From: Solirubrum puertoriconensis
GTDB taxonomy: Bacteria; Bacteroidota; Bacteroidia; Cytophagales; Hymenobacteraceae
Assembly (NCBI RefSeq): GCF_001483135.1
Contig: NZ_LNAL01000007.1
Span: 248,001-312,000 of the forward strand
DNA: 64,000 bases
Reading direction: 5' to 3'
Both the position numbers and the translations under genes were made by a program. The notes beneath the pieces are model-generated. The model had not been told where the DNA came from, made no database searches, and saw nothing but the letters and a program-made list of their open reading frames with translations. This document shows positions 26,072 to 34,651 of this stretch, one piece after another; positions within the stretch are counted from its first letter, which is position 1, and each line of letters begins with the position of its first letter.

Positions 26072-27553
26072 ATGCTAAAAAAATCACTGGAGCTGCTGCG
26101 GCAAGAGGCCGCAGAGAGCGGCTCGCACACGCTTAAGCGTAGCCTAGGTCCGCTCAACCTTATTGCTATCGGGGTAGGGGTAATTATTGGGGCAGGCTTG
26201 TTCTCCCTTACCGGCATTGCTGCCGCCAACCACACAGGTCCGGCCGTTACGCTGTCGTTTGTAGTGGCCGCTGTGGGCTGTGCTTTCTCGGCCTTGTGCT
26301 ATGCCGAGTTTGCCTCCATGGTGCCGGTGGCCGGCTCGGCTTACACCTATTCCTACGCCACCATGGGCGAGCTGTTTGCCTGGATTATTGGTTGGGATTT
26401 GGTGCTGGAGTACTCCGTGGGCGCTGCCACGGTAGCTATCAGCTGGTCGCAATACCTAGGTAAGTTTCTGAGCAAATACGGCATTCATTTGCCGCCGCAG
26501 CTGATGATGTCGCCGTGGGAAACGGCTACCCAAGCAGATGGCAGCACGGTAAGCGGGCTAATTAACCTGCCGGCCGTGCTGGTGGTGTTGGCCATTACGG
26601 CCATTATCGTACGCGGCACGCAAGGTTCGGCGTGGTTCAATGCCATCGTGGTAGCCCTCAAGGTGTCGGTGGTGCTAGTGTTTATTGCCTTGGGTTGGCA
26701 ATACATCGATCCGGCCAACTACCAGCCTTACATCCCGGCCAATACGGGCACCTTCGGCGAGTTTGGCTGGAGCGGCATTTTGCGCGGTGCAGGCGTGGTG
26801 TTCTTCGTGTTCATCGGCTTTGATATCGTAGCTACCATGGCACAAGAAGCCAAGAACCCGCAGCGTAACATGCCCATCGGCATTATTGGCTCGCTGCTGG
26901 TGTGCACGGTGCTATTCGTGCTGTTTGGCTACGTAATGACGGGCCTCGCCAACTATACCGAGTTCAAGAACAGTGCTGCCCCAGTGGCCATTGCCATCGA
27001 AAAAACGCCCTACGGCTGGCTGAGCACGGCCATCATCGGCGCTATTCTCATCGGCTACACGTCCGTAATTTTGGTCGATTTGCTGGGCCAGAGCCGCGTG
27101 TTTTTCTCCATGTCGCGCGATGGGCTCCTGCCGAAGGTATTTGCCCAGGTGCACCCCAAATTCCAAACGCCGCTTAAGTCGAATCTGCTGCTCGGCTTGT
27201 TCATCAGCCTGTTTGCCGGCTTTGTTCCGATACACGTGGTGGGGGAAATGTGCAGCATTGGTACGCTGCTGGCTTTTGTGATGGTGTGCGTGGGCGTCCT
27301 CATCATGCGCAAGCGCGAGCCCAACGCCCCGCGGGCTTTCCGCACGCCTTGGGTGCCCGTGGTGCCGATATTGGGCATTGTTACCTGTTTGGTGATGATG
27401 TTCTCGCTGCCAGGCGACACCTGGCTCCGACTATTTGCCTGGTTGGCAATTGGCTTGGTTATCTACTTTGCATACGGCAAAAAGAACAGCAAGCTGGGCC
27501 AAGGCCAGTTGGTGAAAACGGCCGTAGAGCCGGCCGGCAACACGGTTGCCTAG
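26072..27553 (+). CDS. APC-superfamily amino acid permease, probably SAM-riboswitch controlled
   Basis: 493 residues with about 12-14 hydrophobic helices. The cationic amino acid transporter-like N-terminus KRSLGPLNLIAIGVGVIIGAGLFSLTGIAAA contains the unwound helix-1 GxG motif. LCYAEFASMVPVAGSAYTYSYATMGELFAWIIGWDLVLEY and GFDIVATMAQEAKNPQRNMPIGI are conserved. It imports amino acids by proton or cation symport across the inner membrane. No promoter box is evident in the 123 nt before it, so it is probably expressed from the riboswitch promoter, which makes methionine or a related compound the likely substrate. That substrate call is inference. Confidence 0.9.
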   Translation: MLKKSLELLRQEAAESGSHTLKRSLGPLNLIAIGVGVIIGAGLFSLTGIAAANHTGPAVTLSFVVAAVGCAFSALCYAEFASMVPVAGSAYTYSYATMGELFAWIIGWDLVLEYSVGAATVAISWSQYLGKFLSKYGIHLPPQLMMSPWETATQADGSTVSGLINLPAVLVVLAITAIIVRGTQGSAWFNAIVVALKVSVVLVFIALGWQYIDPANYQPYIPANTGTFGEFGWSGILRGAGVVFFVFIGFDIVATMAQEAKNPQRNMPIGIIGSLLVCTVLFVLFGYVMTGLANYTEFKNSAAPVAIAIEKTPYGWLSTAIIGAILIGYTSVILVDLLGQSRVFFSMSRDGLLPKVFAQVHPKFQTPLKSNLLLGLFISLFAGFVPIHVVGEMCSIGTLLAFVMVCVGVLIMRKREPNAPRAFRTPWVPVVPILGIVTCLVMMFSLPGDTWLRLFAWLAIGLVIYFAYGKKNSKLGQGQLVKTAVEPAGNTVA

Positions 27554-27599
27554 GCTGGCCCAGGCCCTGGCTACCTAGTACGTTTCTATCAATTTGCAC

Positions 27600-27626
27600 C
27601 GGGCCCGCGGCAGTGCCGCGGGCCCG
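27600..27626 (+). terminator. GC-rich hairpin after the permease gene
   Basis: A 12-bp perfect stem (CGGGCCCGCGGC 27600-27611 with 27615-27626) and a 3-nt loop. A T-rich stretch (ATTTGCTTTTG) follows. Confidence 0.65.
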
Positions 27627-27669
27627 ATTTGCTTTTGCGTGTATTTTGTGGCCTTATATTCTTAACCCA

Positions 27670-28566
27670 ATGGAACACATATATCCGCAAGAACCCTACA
27701 TGATGGCCGCGCCCGCCACTCCGCGCCGCCCCAAGAAAGCCTATCCGACCTACGCCGAAAGCTGGGGGGCGCTTGGCTGGTTTTTGCTTGCCTCCATCGT
27801 AATGGGCATTCCGCTACTGGTACTACCGCAGTGGTTGCCCCAAGCCCAAGCCGAAACCTACGGTATTGCCATTGGCTCATTTGCTACAGCCGTAGTTGTG
27901 TGGTTTTTAATCAAGCTTGAGGGCCCGAAACGCATTGTGCCGGCTAGTTGGAGTGGGCAACACGATAACGCTAGGTTGTACGCGATTATAGCCGTGGCAA
28001 CGTTGGCACTGCTGTACGTGCGGATACCCATTCATTGGCTGAATCTGCCCTCTTGGTCGTTGCCCGATATGCTGCTGAAGCTGATGGCACAGCCCGCTCT
28101 AGGTTTTGTGGTACTGTGCGTATTGGCGCCCGTGTTCGAGGAGTGGTTGTTCAGGGGAATACTGCTGCCGGGCCTGATGCGCAACTACGGGCCTACCAAG
28201 GCCATTCTGCAAACCAGCCTGTTGTTCGGTATCATCCACCTCAACCCAGCGCAGTCGTTGTCGGCGGCGTTGTTGGGCGTGTTTTTAGGCTGGCTGTATT
28301 ACCGTACCGGCTCGCTCCGGGCCTGCATTCTGGTACACGCCGTAAACAACTTCGTAGCCTGGGTGGGCCTGTTTATGATTCGGACCGACAAAGATGCCAT
28401 AGCCCAAATGACGAAGTACGAGGCGCCCAGCTGGCCCTTGGCTGCAGCAGCATTAGTTGGCGCGGTGGTGCTGGTGTTGATCATACGCTACCTGCAGCGC
28501 CTAACCAAGCCTTCTGAGGATTACGCTATTGTCGAAGCCAGCCCTGTTGCTGAAACCGCGCGGTAA
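27670..28566 (+). CDS. CPBP-family intramembrane metalloprotease
   Basis: 298 residues from ATG 27670 (MEHIYPQEPYMMAAP); the longer frame back to 27250 is antisense-like overlap with the permease and is rejected. About eight membrane helices. Active-site motifs are FEEWLFRGILLPGL (EExxxR, about residue 156), LLFGIIHLNPAQSL (FxxxH) and LVHAVNNFVAW (HxxxN). The family includes Rce1-like CaaX proteases and bacterial proteins linked to bacteriocin immunity or membrane signalling. The C-terminal hydrophobic helix is followed by a short charged tail. No neighbouring target is evident. Confidence 0.88.
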   Translation: MEHIYPQEPYMMAAPATPRRPKKAYPTYAESWGALGWFLLASIVMGIPLLVLPQWLPQAQAETYGIAIGSFATAVVVWFLIKLEGPKRIVPASWSGQHDNARLYAIIAVATLALLYVRIPIHWLNLPSWSLPDMLLKLMAQPALGFVVLCVLAPVFEEWLFRGILLPGLMRNYGPTKAILQTSLLFGIIHLNPAQSLSAALLGVFLGWLYYRTGSLRACILVHAVNNFVAWVGLFMIRTDKDAIAQMTKYEAPSWPLAAAALVGAVVLVLIIRYLQRLTKPSEDYAIVEASPVAETAR

Positions 28567-28589
28567 ATTCAGCGCCTGCGCTTAAGCGA

Positions 28590-28649
28590 CTACTCACAAT
28601 CCTGGGCCGGACGAAGCTATGCTTTGCTCCGGCCCAGGATTGTGAGTAG
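28590..28649. terminator. 22-bp perfect inverted repeat between convergent genes
   Basis: Arms 28590-28611 (begins CTACTCACAATCCTGGGCC) and 28628-28649 are exact reverse complements with a 16-nt loop. The right arm and part of the loop encode the last residues of the flippase gene, whose stop is at 28617. It can terminate transcription from both sides, although there is no T-run. Confidence 0.7.
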
Positions 28650-30095
28650 CAAGGGCGTTGCCTCTGGCACTGCCTGTGTTGCCAGCACCAAGCCCCCGTA
28701 TACTGCAGTAAGGGCTGCCGAGCGCACGAACATCGTTAGCCACACGGAGGGGAACGTGGGCACCAGCCAACCTACCAGGCCCGCCAGGGCAGCAATGCCC
28801 AGCAGCAGCGGTATGCGCTTATCGAAGGGCTGCAGCCGGTAGCTGTGCCATACAAACCACGTGCGCGCCACGTTGATGAGCACCAGAGCCAGCGAGGTAG
28901 CCGCTGCCGAACCACCCAACCCGTAGCGCGGAATCAGCACAAGGTTGAGCAGCACGGTAAGCACTGCCAACGAGGCATTGAAGATGAGGTCGTAGCGGTA
29001 GCGCGGTGAGGTTACCACAATCAGCGCGTTTACGCCGGTAATGCCATCAAACAGGCGGCCTAGCAGCAGCAGCAGCACGGCCGTAGCCCCGGCTGCGTAC
29101 TCTGGTTTCATCAGGGAGTAAATAAAATCGAGGTTGAGGCCAATGCCCAGCGCCAGGTAGCAGCCCAGCACGGTGTTGAGGCGCGTGGTGCTGCGGTAAA
29201 ACTCGGCCATGCGCCCTAGGTCGTGCTGCTTCCAGTAGTCGGCCAGCAGCGGAAAGGCAATCTTGTAGAGCGAGCGAAACGGAATGGTTAGCGCCGTGCT
29301 GATAAAAAACGCGACCGAGTAGACCCCCGCGGCTCCTAGGTTAAGCTTCGAGCCAACCATTAGGGCATCAATGGAGCTGATGACAGTGCCTGAAATGTTC
29401 GAGAGGAGGGCAAAGCCGCTAAAGCCCAGTAACTCACCTAGGGGCCGTACTTGCAGCACTTCGCGCTGCGGGCGCAAATGCAACTCGCCGATAAAGGCCA
29501 AGTAAGCCGTGAGTAGCAGGGCAATGCCGCTGTTCAGGCCGATATACAGCAGCACAAACTGATGAAAGTTTAAGTAGCCGGCATCGAACGCCAATGCTGC
29601 TCCTGCCACCAGCACCCGCAGTAGCACCTCCTGCACTACTGAGGAAAAGGCAGTGTGGTACAGGGCTTTCAGGTAAGCATCCTGTAGGGAATAGAGCAGC
29701 GTAAACAACGCCAGTACCACGCCCCATTGGTAGTAAGGGCCAAGCAGAGCTGCGTCAGAAGAATACTGCTCCATTACCAAGGGCTTGCCCCCTAGGTAGA
29801 GCACCGTCATCAGGGCAAAGCCCAGCAAGGGCAAACCCAGCAAGAAAGGCAGAAACCCGTGGTGACCGGCTTCGCGGTTGCGGAAGTAGGGAAAGAACCG
29901 GATGCCCATGCTCGCAAAGCCCACTGCCGACAACTGTGCGTAGATGGTGGCAACGGAGATGAGCACCCGGGTGAGCCCAAGTTGCTCGTCTTCGAGGATG
30001 CGGGGCAACACGAAAACCGTGTTGACGAACCCCAGCCCCAGGCCGATATAGGAGATAGCAGTGTTGCGCAGCCCTTGGCGCTGGACGATGCCCAA
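28617..30095 (-). CDS. Wzx-type polysaccharide flippase (MATE-like/PST family)
   Basis: 492 residues, about 14 membrane helices. The N-terminus RQGLRNTAISYIGLGLGFVNTVFVLPRIL is typical of O-antigen and capsule unit flippases; GSSAAATSLALVLINVARTWFVW and repeated hydrophobic blocks match throughout. TTG 30095 is the best start; no ATG lies between it and the in-frame stop of the preceding gene. It is the last gene of the ten-gene operon that begins at pseC. It should carry lipid-linked glycan units containing the nonulosonate across the inner membrane. Confidence 0.88.
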   Translation of the reverse strand: MGIVQRQGLRNTAISYIGLGLGFVNTVFVLPRILEDEQLGLTRVLISVATIYAQLSAVGFASMGIRFFPYFRNREAGHHGFLPFLLGLPLLGFALMTVLYLGGKPLVMEQYSSDAALLGPYYQWGVVLALFTLLYSLQDAYLKALYHTAFSSVVQEVLLRVLVAGAALAFDAGYLNFHQFVLLYIGLNSGIALLLTAYLAFIGELHLRPQREVLQVRPLGELLGFSGFALLSNISGTVISSIDALMVGSKLNLGAAGVYSVAFFISTALTIPFRSLYKIAFPLLADYWKQHDLGRMAEFYRSTTRLNTVLGCYLALGIGLNLDFIYSLMKPEYAAGATAVLLLLLGRLFDGITGVNALIVVTSPRYRYDLIFNASLAVLTVLLNLVLIPRYGLGGSAAATSLALVLINVARTWFVWHSYRLQPFDKRIPLLLGIAALAGLVGWLVPTFPSVWLTMFVRSAALTAVYGGLVLATQAVPEATPLLLTILGRSKA

Positions 30096-30125
30096 AATCA
30101 GTGCGGAGTTGACAGGTGGCGAAAG

Positions 30126-31514
30126 TCAGGCCGACGTAGGGGCAAACCGGGTCAGCACATCGGACCCTACCACAAACGCGGCATGACGGCTGCGAAGGTA
30201 GCGCACCAACGCGTGGAACTGCCTAGGCCCGTTGAGCTGATTGCGCCGCGAAAAATTTTCGTTGTGCCACAGCAGCGTAAATACCCCGCCAAAATGCTCA
30301 ATCTCGGCCAGCATGGGCCGCACGGCTGGCAGGATGTCGTCGGGGCCAAGCTGCAGGTAGTTGGGGTGGTGCAAGGTGGCATCCATCAGATTCAGTGGGA
30401 TTTCCAAGAACCCATGGCAGCCGCCTGTGGCAAAGTTGTGCGGCCAGAACGGCAGGCAGTAGCTGTGCCGAAAGCCAAAGTGCTCGGCAAAACCCAGGGT
30501 GGTATCAAACTGCACGCCTACCTCGTCGAGCACGGCGGGCGTGCGCTGCGGCTCCCAGCTGAGGTAATGAAAGCGGTTGCCCCGGATAGGAGGTGGCAGC
30601 TGCTCGATTTCGCGCTGCAGCGCCTCGGGGCTGGCGCTGGTGCCAATGCTGCCATGCACCCCAATTTCGGCGCCGCCCGAGCGCAGCCGCTGCAAGCAGC
30701 GCTGGTAGCGGGGGTGGCGCACATCGTAATCGGCATTGGGTGTGCCGTTGGGGGCGGGCTTGGCGTTGCCCAGCATGAAGAACGTGGAAGTTTGGCCGTG
30801 CACGGCAACTTCGCGCTGCACCGTGTCAAGATTATCCCAGGCATCGCGCCCACCTAGGCGGCGCGTAAGCAGCGACATAAACGTGCCTACCTTACCGGCT
30901 TTGAGGGCTTTTTTTCCTTCGGCCTTCCAACCACTGCGGCAGTTATCTACGTCGTGGGTTATCCAGCAGGCAAACGGGGCTTGGTGTGGCCAGGGCCGCC
31001 GAGGCAGAGTATAACCCAGTACATGCTCCACAGCCGTTCGCAGCAAATCGAAATAATAATTAACCACCGGCACCGCCACAAAACCGTAGCGGAGTTGCAC
31101 GCTAGCCCGGTATGGAAAGCGCCCGTGGTGGTCGCGCTCCGGCGAAAAATATTCCTGCCAACCGCTGAGCAGGTAAAACGCATTGGCTACCACATCGGCG
31201 TGGATGGTGGCGCGGCCCGGCGCCAGCGTAAGCAACTCGGCAGCGAGCTTCGGCTGAAAGAAGAACGGCAGCTTACGCCCGGCCCACTCGCGCCACACGG
31301 GTTCGGGAGGGTAGGGCGTGGCCTGCCCAAAGAAGCCCGTTTGTTGCGCTACTACCTGAACGGCGGCCTCGGGGTACAGTCCACCGTAGCCAATCGGCAG
31401 CGGCTCGGCATCGTAGGCCGACCAGAAATGCCGCAGCACATAGGCCAGCATGTTTTGCTGGCTCTCGCGTGCGGCAACGGGCTGCGTAGGCAGTGGTGAG
31501 GTAGCGGTTGGCAT
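30126..31514 (-). CDS. Polysaccharide deacetylase-like protein
   Basis: 462 residues. An N-terminal domain of roughly 165 residues (PLPIGYGGLYPEAAVQVVAQQ, WQEYFSPERDHHGRFPYRAS) precedes a NodB-type region: ACWITHDVDNCRSGWKAEG carries the Asp-Asp metal pair, GQTSTFFMLGNAKP and RSGGAEIGVHGSIGTSASPEAL carry the His motif, and VFTLLWHNENFSRRNQL lies near the end. This two-domain layout is common in Bacteroidota and Proteobacteria surface-glycan loci. It would remove N-acetyl groups from a sugar chain or intermediate; the substrate is unknown. Lies 30 nt before the flippase reading frame. Confidence 0.75.
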   Translation of the reverse strand: MPTATSPLPTQPVAARESQQNMLAYVLRHFWSAYDAEPLPIGYGGLYPEAAVQVVAQQTGFFGQATPYPPEPVWREWAGRKLPFFFQPKLAAELLTLAPGRATIHADVVANAFYLLSGWQEYFSPERDHHGRFPYRASVQLRYGFVAVPVVNYYFDLLRTAVEHVLGYTLPRRPWPHQAPFACWITHDVDNCRSGWKAEGKKALKAGKVGTFMSLLTRRLGGRDAWDNLDTVQREVAVHGQTSTFFMLGNAKPAPNGTPNADYDVRHPRYQRCLQRLRSGGAEIGVHGSIGTSASPEALQREIEQLPPPIRGNRFHYLSWEPQRTPAVLDEVGVQFDTTLGFAEHFGFRHSYCLPFWPHNFATGGCHGFLEIPLNLMDATLHHPNYLQLGPDDILPAVRPMLAEIEHFGGVFTLLWHNENFSRRNQLNGPRQFHALVRYLRSRHAAFVVGSDVLTRFAPTSA

Positions 31515-31585
31515 TGGACCTAAAGTAATGGCTTTGCCCTAGGTATGCCAGTGTTGAGCTTGCACGTGGGGTGCTTAAATTGCAG

Positions 31586-32890
31586 CTAGTGAGTTGGTTG
31601 ACTTAGCCAAAAATTGAGTTGTTGCAAGGCCAACTCTTGGCTGCGGCCTTCGTGCGGGGTACCTAGGGTAGCGCAGTAATACGCGGCACGCTGGTAGTGC
31701 TCGAGCGGTTTGTGCTGGGCGTAGCGCTTTAGCAACTCGCCTAATTCGGGTAGGTTGTGGGCCCGCTCCACCAAGCCTTGGGCAGCATATCCGTAGTAAT
31801 CGTCGGCTACGCCGTGGTTGCTGAAACGGTAGTACAGGCTGGCGAGGTTGAGCAAGGTAGCCTCGAGGTGCGTAGAGGTGTCGGCGGCAATAAGCGCATC
31901 GTGCTGCTGCAGAAACTCAAACACCGACTCCTGCCGCGCGTCGGAAAATTGCAGTTGTGGAAAGCGTTGGCGCAACTCGGCAAAGCTGCGCGCATCGCTG
32001 GGGTGAGCCCGGAAGGTGAAGCTGAGGTGCGGAAAGTTAGCGAGTAAGTACACTACGGCGGCCAGCAGCCCATCGGTATCGTCGAGGGTATTGGCCGCAA
32101 TGGCTACGCGCTGCACCCTAGGGTGTTGGTTGCGCTGCCGGATAAAGGCATCGGCCTTGGGCATGCCTACCAGTTGTACTTGGCCCCGCACCGGTCCGCA
32201 TTGGCGGTATTTATCCAGCGCGTCCTGTCCTTCGAGCAAGCTTAGGTCGAAGCCCAGGGGCGGAAAGTTGGTGCTGACACTGGCATGCTGCACGTAGGCC
32301 GTGGGTATGCCTTCGGCTACGCAGGCCAGTAGTAAAGCGCGGGCATCGTCGTTGTGGTCGTTGGCAAAAACCACCGCTTTGGGTTGATAATGCCGCAAGG
32401 CACGGCGGTACACCTCGTAGTAGCCAACGGCGTTAAAGATCAAGTCGAAAAAACGCCACGCCCTAGGTCCTTCGGTGCGCCACAAACCCAGCAGTACCTC
32501 GGGTAGCTGCCAGTAGTACAACAACTTGCGGCGCAACGAAAGGCGGTTTACCTGCTGGTTGTAGCGGCCAATTTGCTTGGCTTGGCCGGCTACCAGTACT
32601 GCGTCGGGGCGCTGCTCCCGAATGAAGCGCAGCGAGTCGTAGTTGTTTTGGCTGACGACGTACAGCCAGACGGCGCCACGCAACTGCTCGGGGTTCCGGA
32701 TTGGCCGAAACACGTTACCTACCAGCCGCACGGCCGCGTAGCCCAGTACTTTAACCAATCGCTTTAGGGGGTTGGCCGGCGAGATAGACGCGAGGGTTGT
32801 GGCCGGTAGCGAGGCAAACAGCGGCGTAAAACGCAGCTGCAGCGTATCGCGCAAGCGAGCAACGCGGTTGGTAGGCGGCCAAATTGCCAT
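31586..32890 (-). CDS. GT-B-like surface carbohydrate transferase (capsule/polysialyl-type)
   Basis: 434 residues. The layout suggests a two-Rossmann GT-B fold: PKAVVFANDHNDDARALLLACVAEGIPTAYVQHASVSTNF, GMPKADAFIRQRN, then RVAIAANTLDDTDGLLAAVVYLLANFPHLSFTFRAHPSDARS and ALIAADTSTHLEATLLNLASLYYRFSNHG. The QHA, RxHP and DTSTHLEA motifs recall CDP-glycerol glycerophosphotransferases and bacterial sialyl/nonulosonate transferases with His-Pro motifs. Its ATG overlaps the PseI stop (TAATG at 32890). Given this coupling it is my best candidate for the transferase that attaches the CMP-activated nonulosonate. Confidence 0.6.
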   Translation of the reverse strand: MAIWPPTNRVARLRDTLQLRFTPLFASLPATTLASISPANPLKRLVKVLGYAAVRLVGNVFRPIRNPEQLRGAVWLYVVSQNNYDSLRFIREQRPDAVLVAGQAKQIGRYNQQVNRLSLRRKLLYYWQLPEVLLGLWRTEGPRAWRFFDLIFNAVGYYEVYRRALRHYQPKAVVFANDHNDDARALLLACVAEGIPTAYVQHASVSTNFPPLGFDLSLLEGQDALDKYRQCGPVRGQVQLVGMPKADAFIRQRNQHPRVQRVAIAANTLDDTDGLLAAVVYLLANFPHLSFTFRAHPSDARSFAELRQRFPQLQFSDARQESVFEFLQQHDALIAADTSTHLEATLLNLASLYYRFSNHGVADDYYGYAAQGLVERAHNLPELGELLKRYAQHKPLEHYQRAAYYCATLGTPHEGRSQELALQQLNFWLSQPTH

Positions 32891-33930
32891 TAGAGCACGT
32901 CCCAGGTGAGCGGCGTACCAGCTTTCAGGTCGTGGCGGGCCGTGCGACCGAGCACCTGCTCGTAGAACCTGGGAGCCAGCCCATCGCCGGGGCGCACCAC
33001 CCGGATGTTTTCGGCCGTAAACGGCTCCCCAAAACGAATGTCTTTGGCCACGTAGATGGAGCGCTTAAACAAGCGGCTTTTCTCTTCGGCTCGTTGCACG
33101 CCGTATTGCACCTGACCTAGGGCCTGCCAGGCGCGTTCGGTTTCGCTAACCAGTTGGGCCACTTCCTCGGGCTCAAGCGAAAAAGCTGAATCGACGCCCC
33201 CATCGGCCCGGCGCAACGTTACGTGCTTCTCCACCACGCAAGCACCTAGGGCAACAGCGGCAACGGCAGCACCTACGCCCATGGTATGATCGGATAGACC
33301 GACGAGGGTATCGGGGAAGAGTTGCTGCAAGTGCGGAATGGTACGCAGGTTGGTATTTTGGGGCGTAGCAGGGTAAGTGCTGGTGCATTTCAACAGCACT
33401 AGGTCGCGGCAGCCGGCGCTGCGGAGCACATCTACCGCTTCGGCTACTTCGGCTAGCTTGCTAGCGCCTGTGCTCATAATTACGGGCTTGCCCGTAGCGG
33501 CTACCCGGCGCAGCAAGGGCCAGTCGGTATTCTCAAAGGAGGCAATTTTATAGGCCGGCACATCGAGCGTTTCCAGAAAATCGACGGCTGTTTCATCGAA
33601 CGGTGAGCTGAACGCCAACATTCCATGCTGCCGGGCACGGTCGAACAGGATCTGATGCCATTCCCAGGGAGTGTGCGCCTCTTCGTAGAGCTCGTACAGC
33701 TCGCGGCCGTACCACAACGAGCTGGGGTCTTCGATGCGGTGCGCTCCGCGCAGCGTCATGGTTTCGGCGGTGTACGTCTGTAGCTTAATAGCGTGTGCAC
33801 CAGCTGCGGCCATGGCATCCACGATGGCCAAACCACGCTCCAACGACTGGTTGTGGTTGCCGCTGAGCTCGGCAATGATGAGGGGCGGCTGATCGGGGCC
33901 AATCAGGCGGGAGCCAATCTGTATGTTCAT
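32890..33930 (-). CDS. pseI: Pseudaminic acid synthase
   Basis: 346 residues. An N-terminal TIM barrel of the NeuB family (PLIIAELSGNHNQSLERGLAIVDAMAAAGAHAIKLQTYTAETMTL, YKIASFENTDWPLLRRVAATGKPVIMSTGASKLAE, GLSDHTMGVGAAVAAVALGACVVEKHVTLRR) is followed by the SAF/antifreeze-like domain (KRSIYVAKDIRFGEPFTAENIRVVRPGDGLAPRFYEQVLG). It condenses phosphoenolpyruvate with the PseG product to give the nine-carbon acid. The length is typical. The next upstream gene ends 18 nt before its ATG, and the next downstream gene overlaps its stop. Confidence 0.92.
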   Translation of the reverse strand: MNIQIGSRLIGPDQPPLIIAELSGNHNQSLERGLAIVDAMAAAGAHAIKLQTYTAETMTLRGAHRIEDPSSLWYGRELYELYEEAHTPWEWHQILFDRARQHGMLAFSSPFDETAVDFLETLDVPAYKIASFENTDWPLLRRVAATGKPVIMSTGASKLAEVAEAVDVLRSAGCRDLVLLKCTSTYPATPQNTNLRTIPHLQQLFPDTLVGLSDHTMGVGAAVAAVALGACVVEKHVTLRRADGGVDSAFSLEPEEVAQLVSETERAWQALGQVQYGVQRAEEKSRLFKRSIYVAKDIRFGEPFTAENIRVVRPGDGLAPRFYEQVLGRTARHDLKAGTPLTWDVL

Positions 33931-33948
33931 TCCGCTGAGGGAGGAATA

Positions 33949-34632
33949 CTATTGTTGTAGGGTAGGAGTATAAGCATCTTCGGCAACAACCACCGAAGGT
34001 GCTGGTTCACCCAGGTTCGAAACTTTGGTGCGTATCTGCAGCACGGCCTCGGCGGTAGCTACGCGACGAATTACCACGACCGTAAGCACGGCCATGGCAA
34101 TCGATAAGCTGTATTCCAGCACCAAAAGGTTGGTATAGGCCGAGCTGCCGGGTGCCGCATCGGCGCGGCTTGATACTTGAGCCGCGCCTAGGTGCAACAC
34201 AAACATCAGCCACCAGGCACGCAACAGGCCGTGGGTCTGCACAGCGTCGTACGCCAGCAGTTGAGTGTGGCGCCATACTTCCTTCATCATGCTGTAGGGC
34301 CTGAAGAAGCTTACAATTGGTACAAACCAAGCACCGGCCGCCCAGCCATCGGAATACTGCGTTGGCTCGCCGGCCCGCGCAATATTGGCATAAGCTCTGC
34401 GAAACCAGCGAATCAAAAACACATAGCTGGCAATGCGAATAAGCAGGTAAAGAATTGCGAACGAAAAAACGCCTAAGCCCAGCAGGTTTAGCTCGTCTTC
34501 GGCGGTTGCATACACCGATTGCGGATTGGCAGCGTCGAGCAAGCCCAGCAGCATGTTGAGGCCGGCCGCAACGGCCGTTAGAACGAAAAACCAGACTGCC
34601 TGGGTGGCGCGCTGGCTGTTGTCACGAATCAT
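33949..34632 (-). CDS. DUF4328-type membrane protein inside the glycan operon
   Basis: 227 residues from ATG 34632. Hydrophobic segments lie at about 10-30, 48-72, 105-120, 145-165 and 178-200. FLIRWFRRAYANIARAGEPTQYSDGWAAGAWFVPIVSFFRPYSMMKEVWRHTQ is the DUF4328 signature (PxxxFxRPYxxMxEIW). Function unknown. It lies between pseG-pseH and pseI with 18-19 nt gaps, so it is co-transcribed, yet has no known role in nonulosonate synthesis. Confidence 0.8.
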   Translation of the reverse strand: MIRDNSQRATQAVWFFVLTAVAAGLNMLLGLLDAANPQSVYATAEDELNLLGLGVFSFAILYLLIRIASYVFLIRWFRRAYANIARAGEPTQYSDGWAAGAWFVPIVSFFRPYSMMKEVWRHTQLLAYDAVQTHGLLRAWWLMFVLHLGAAQVSSRADAAPGSSAYTNLLVLEYSLSIAMAVLTVVVIRRVATAEAVLQIRTKVSNLGEPAPSVVVAEDAYTPTLQQ

Positions 34633-34651
34633 AAAGAGAGGTAGAGCAGGT

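Noticed and set aside
27250-27669. N-terminal extension of the CPBP protease gene
   Set aside because: Lies in another frame of the APC permease gene; the first family residues start after ATG 27670.
29859-30857. Rightward open frame of 332 codons
   Set aside because: Antisense to the flippase and deacetylase genes, whose products have clear motifs; it spans two genes and has no start context.
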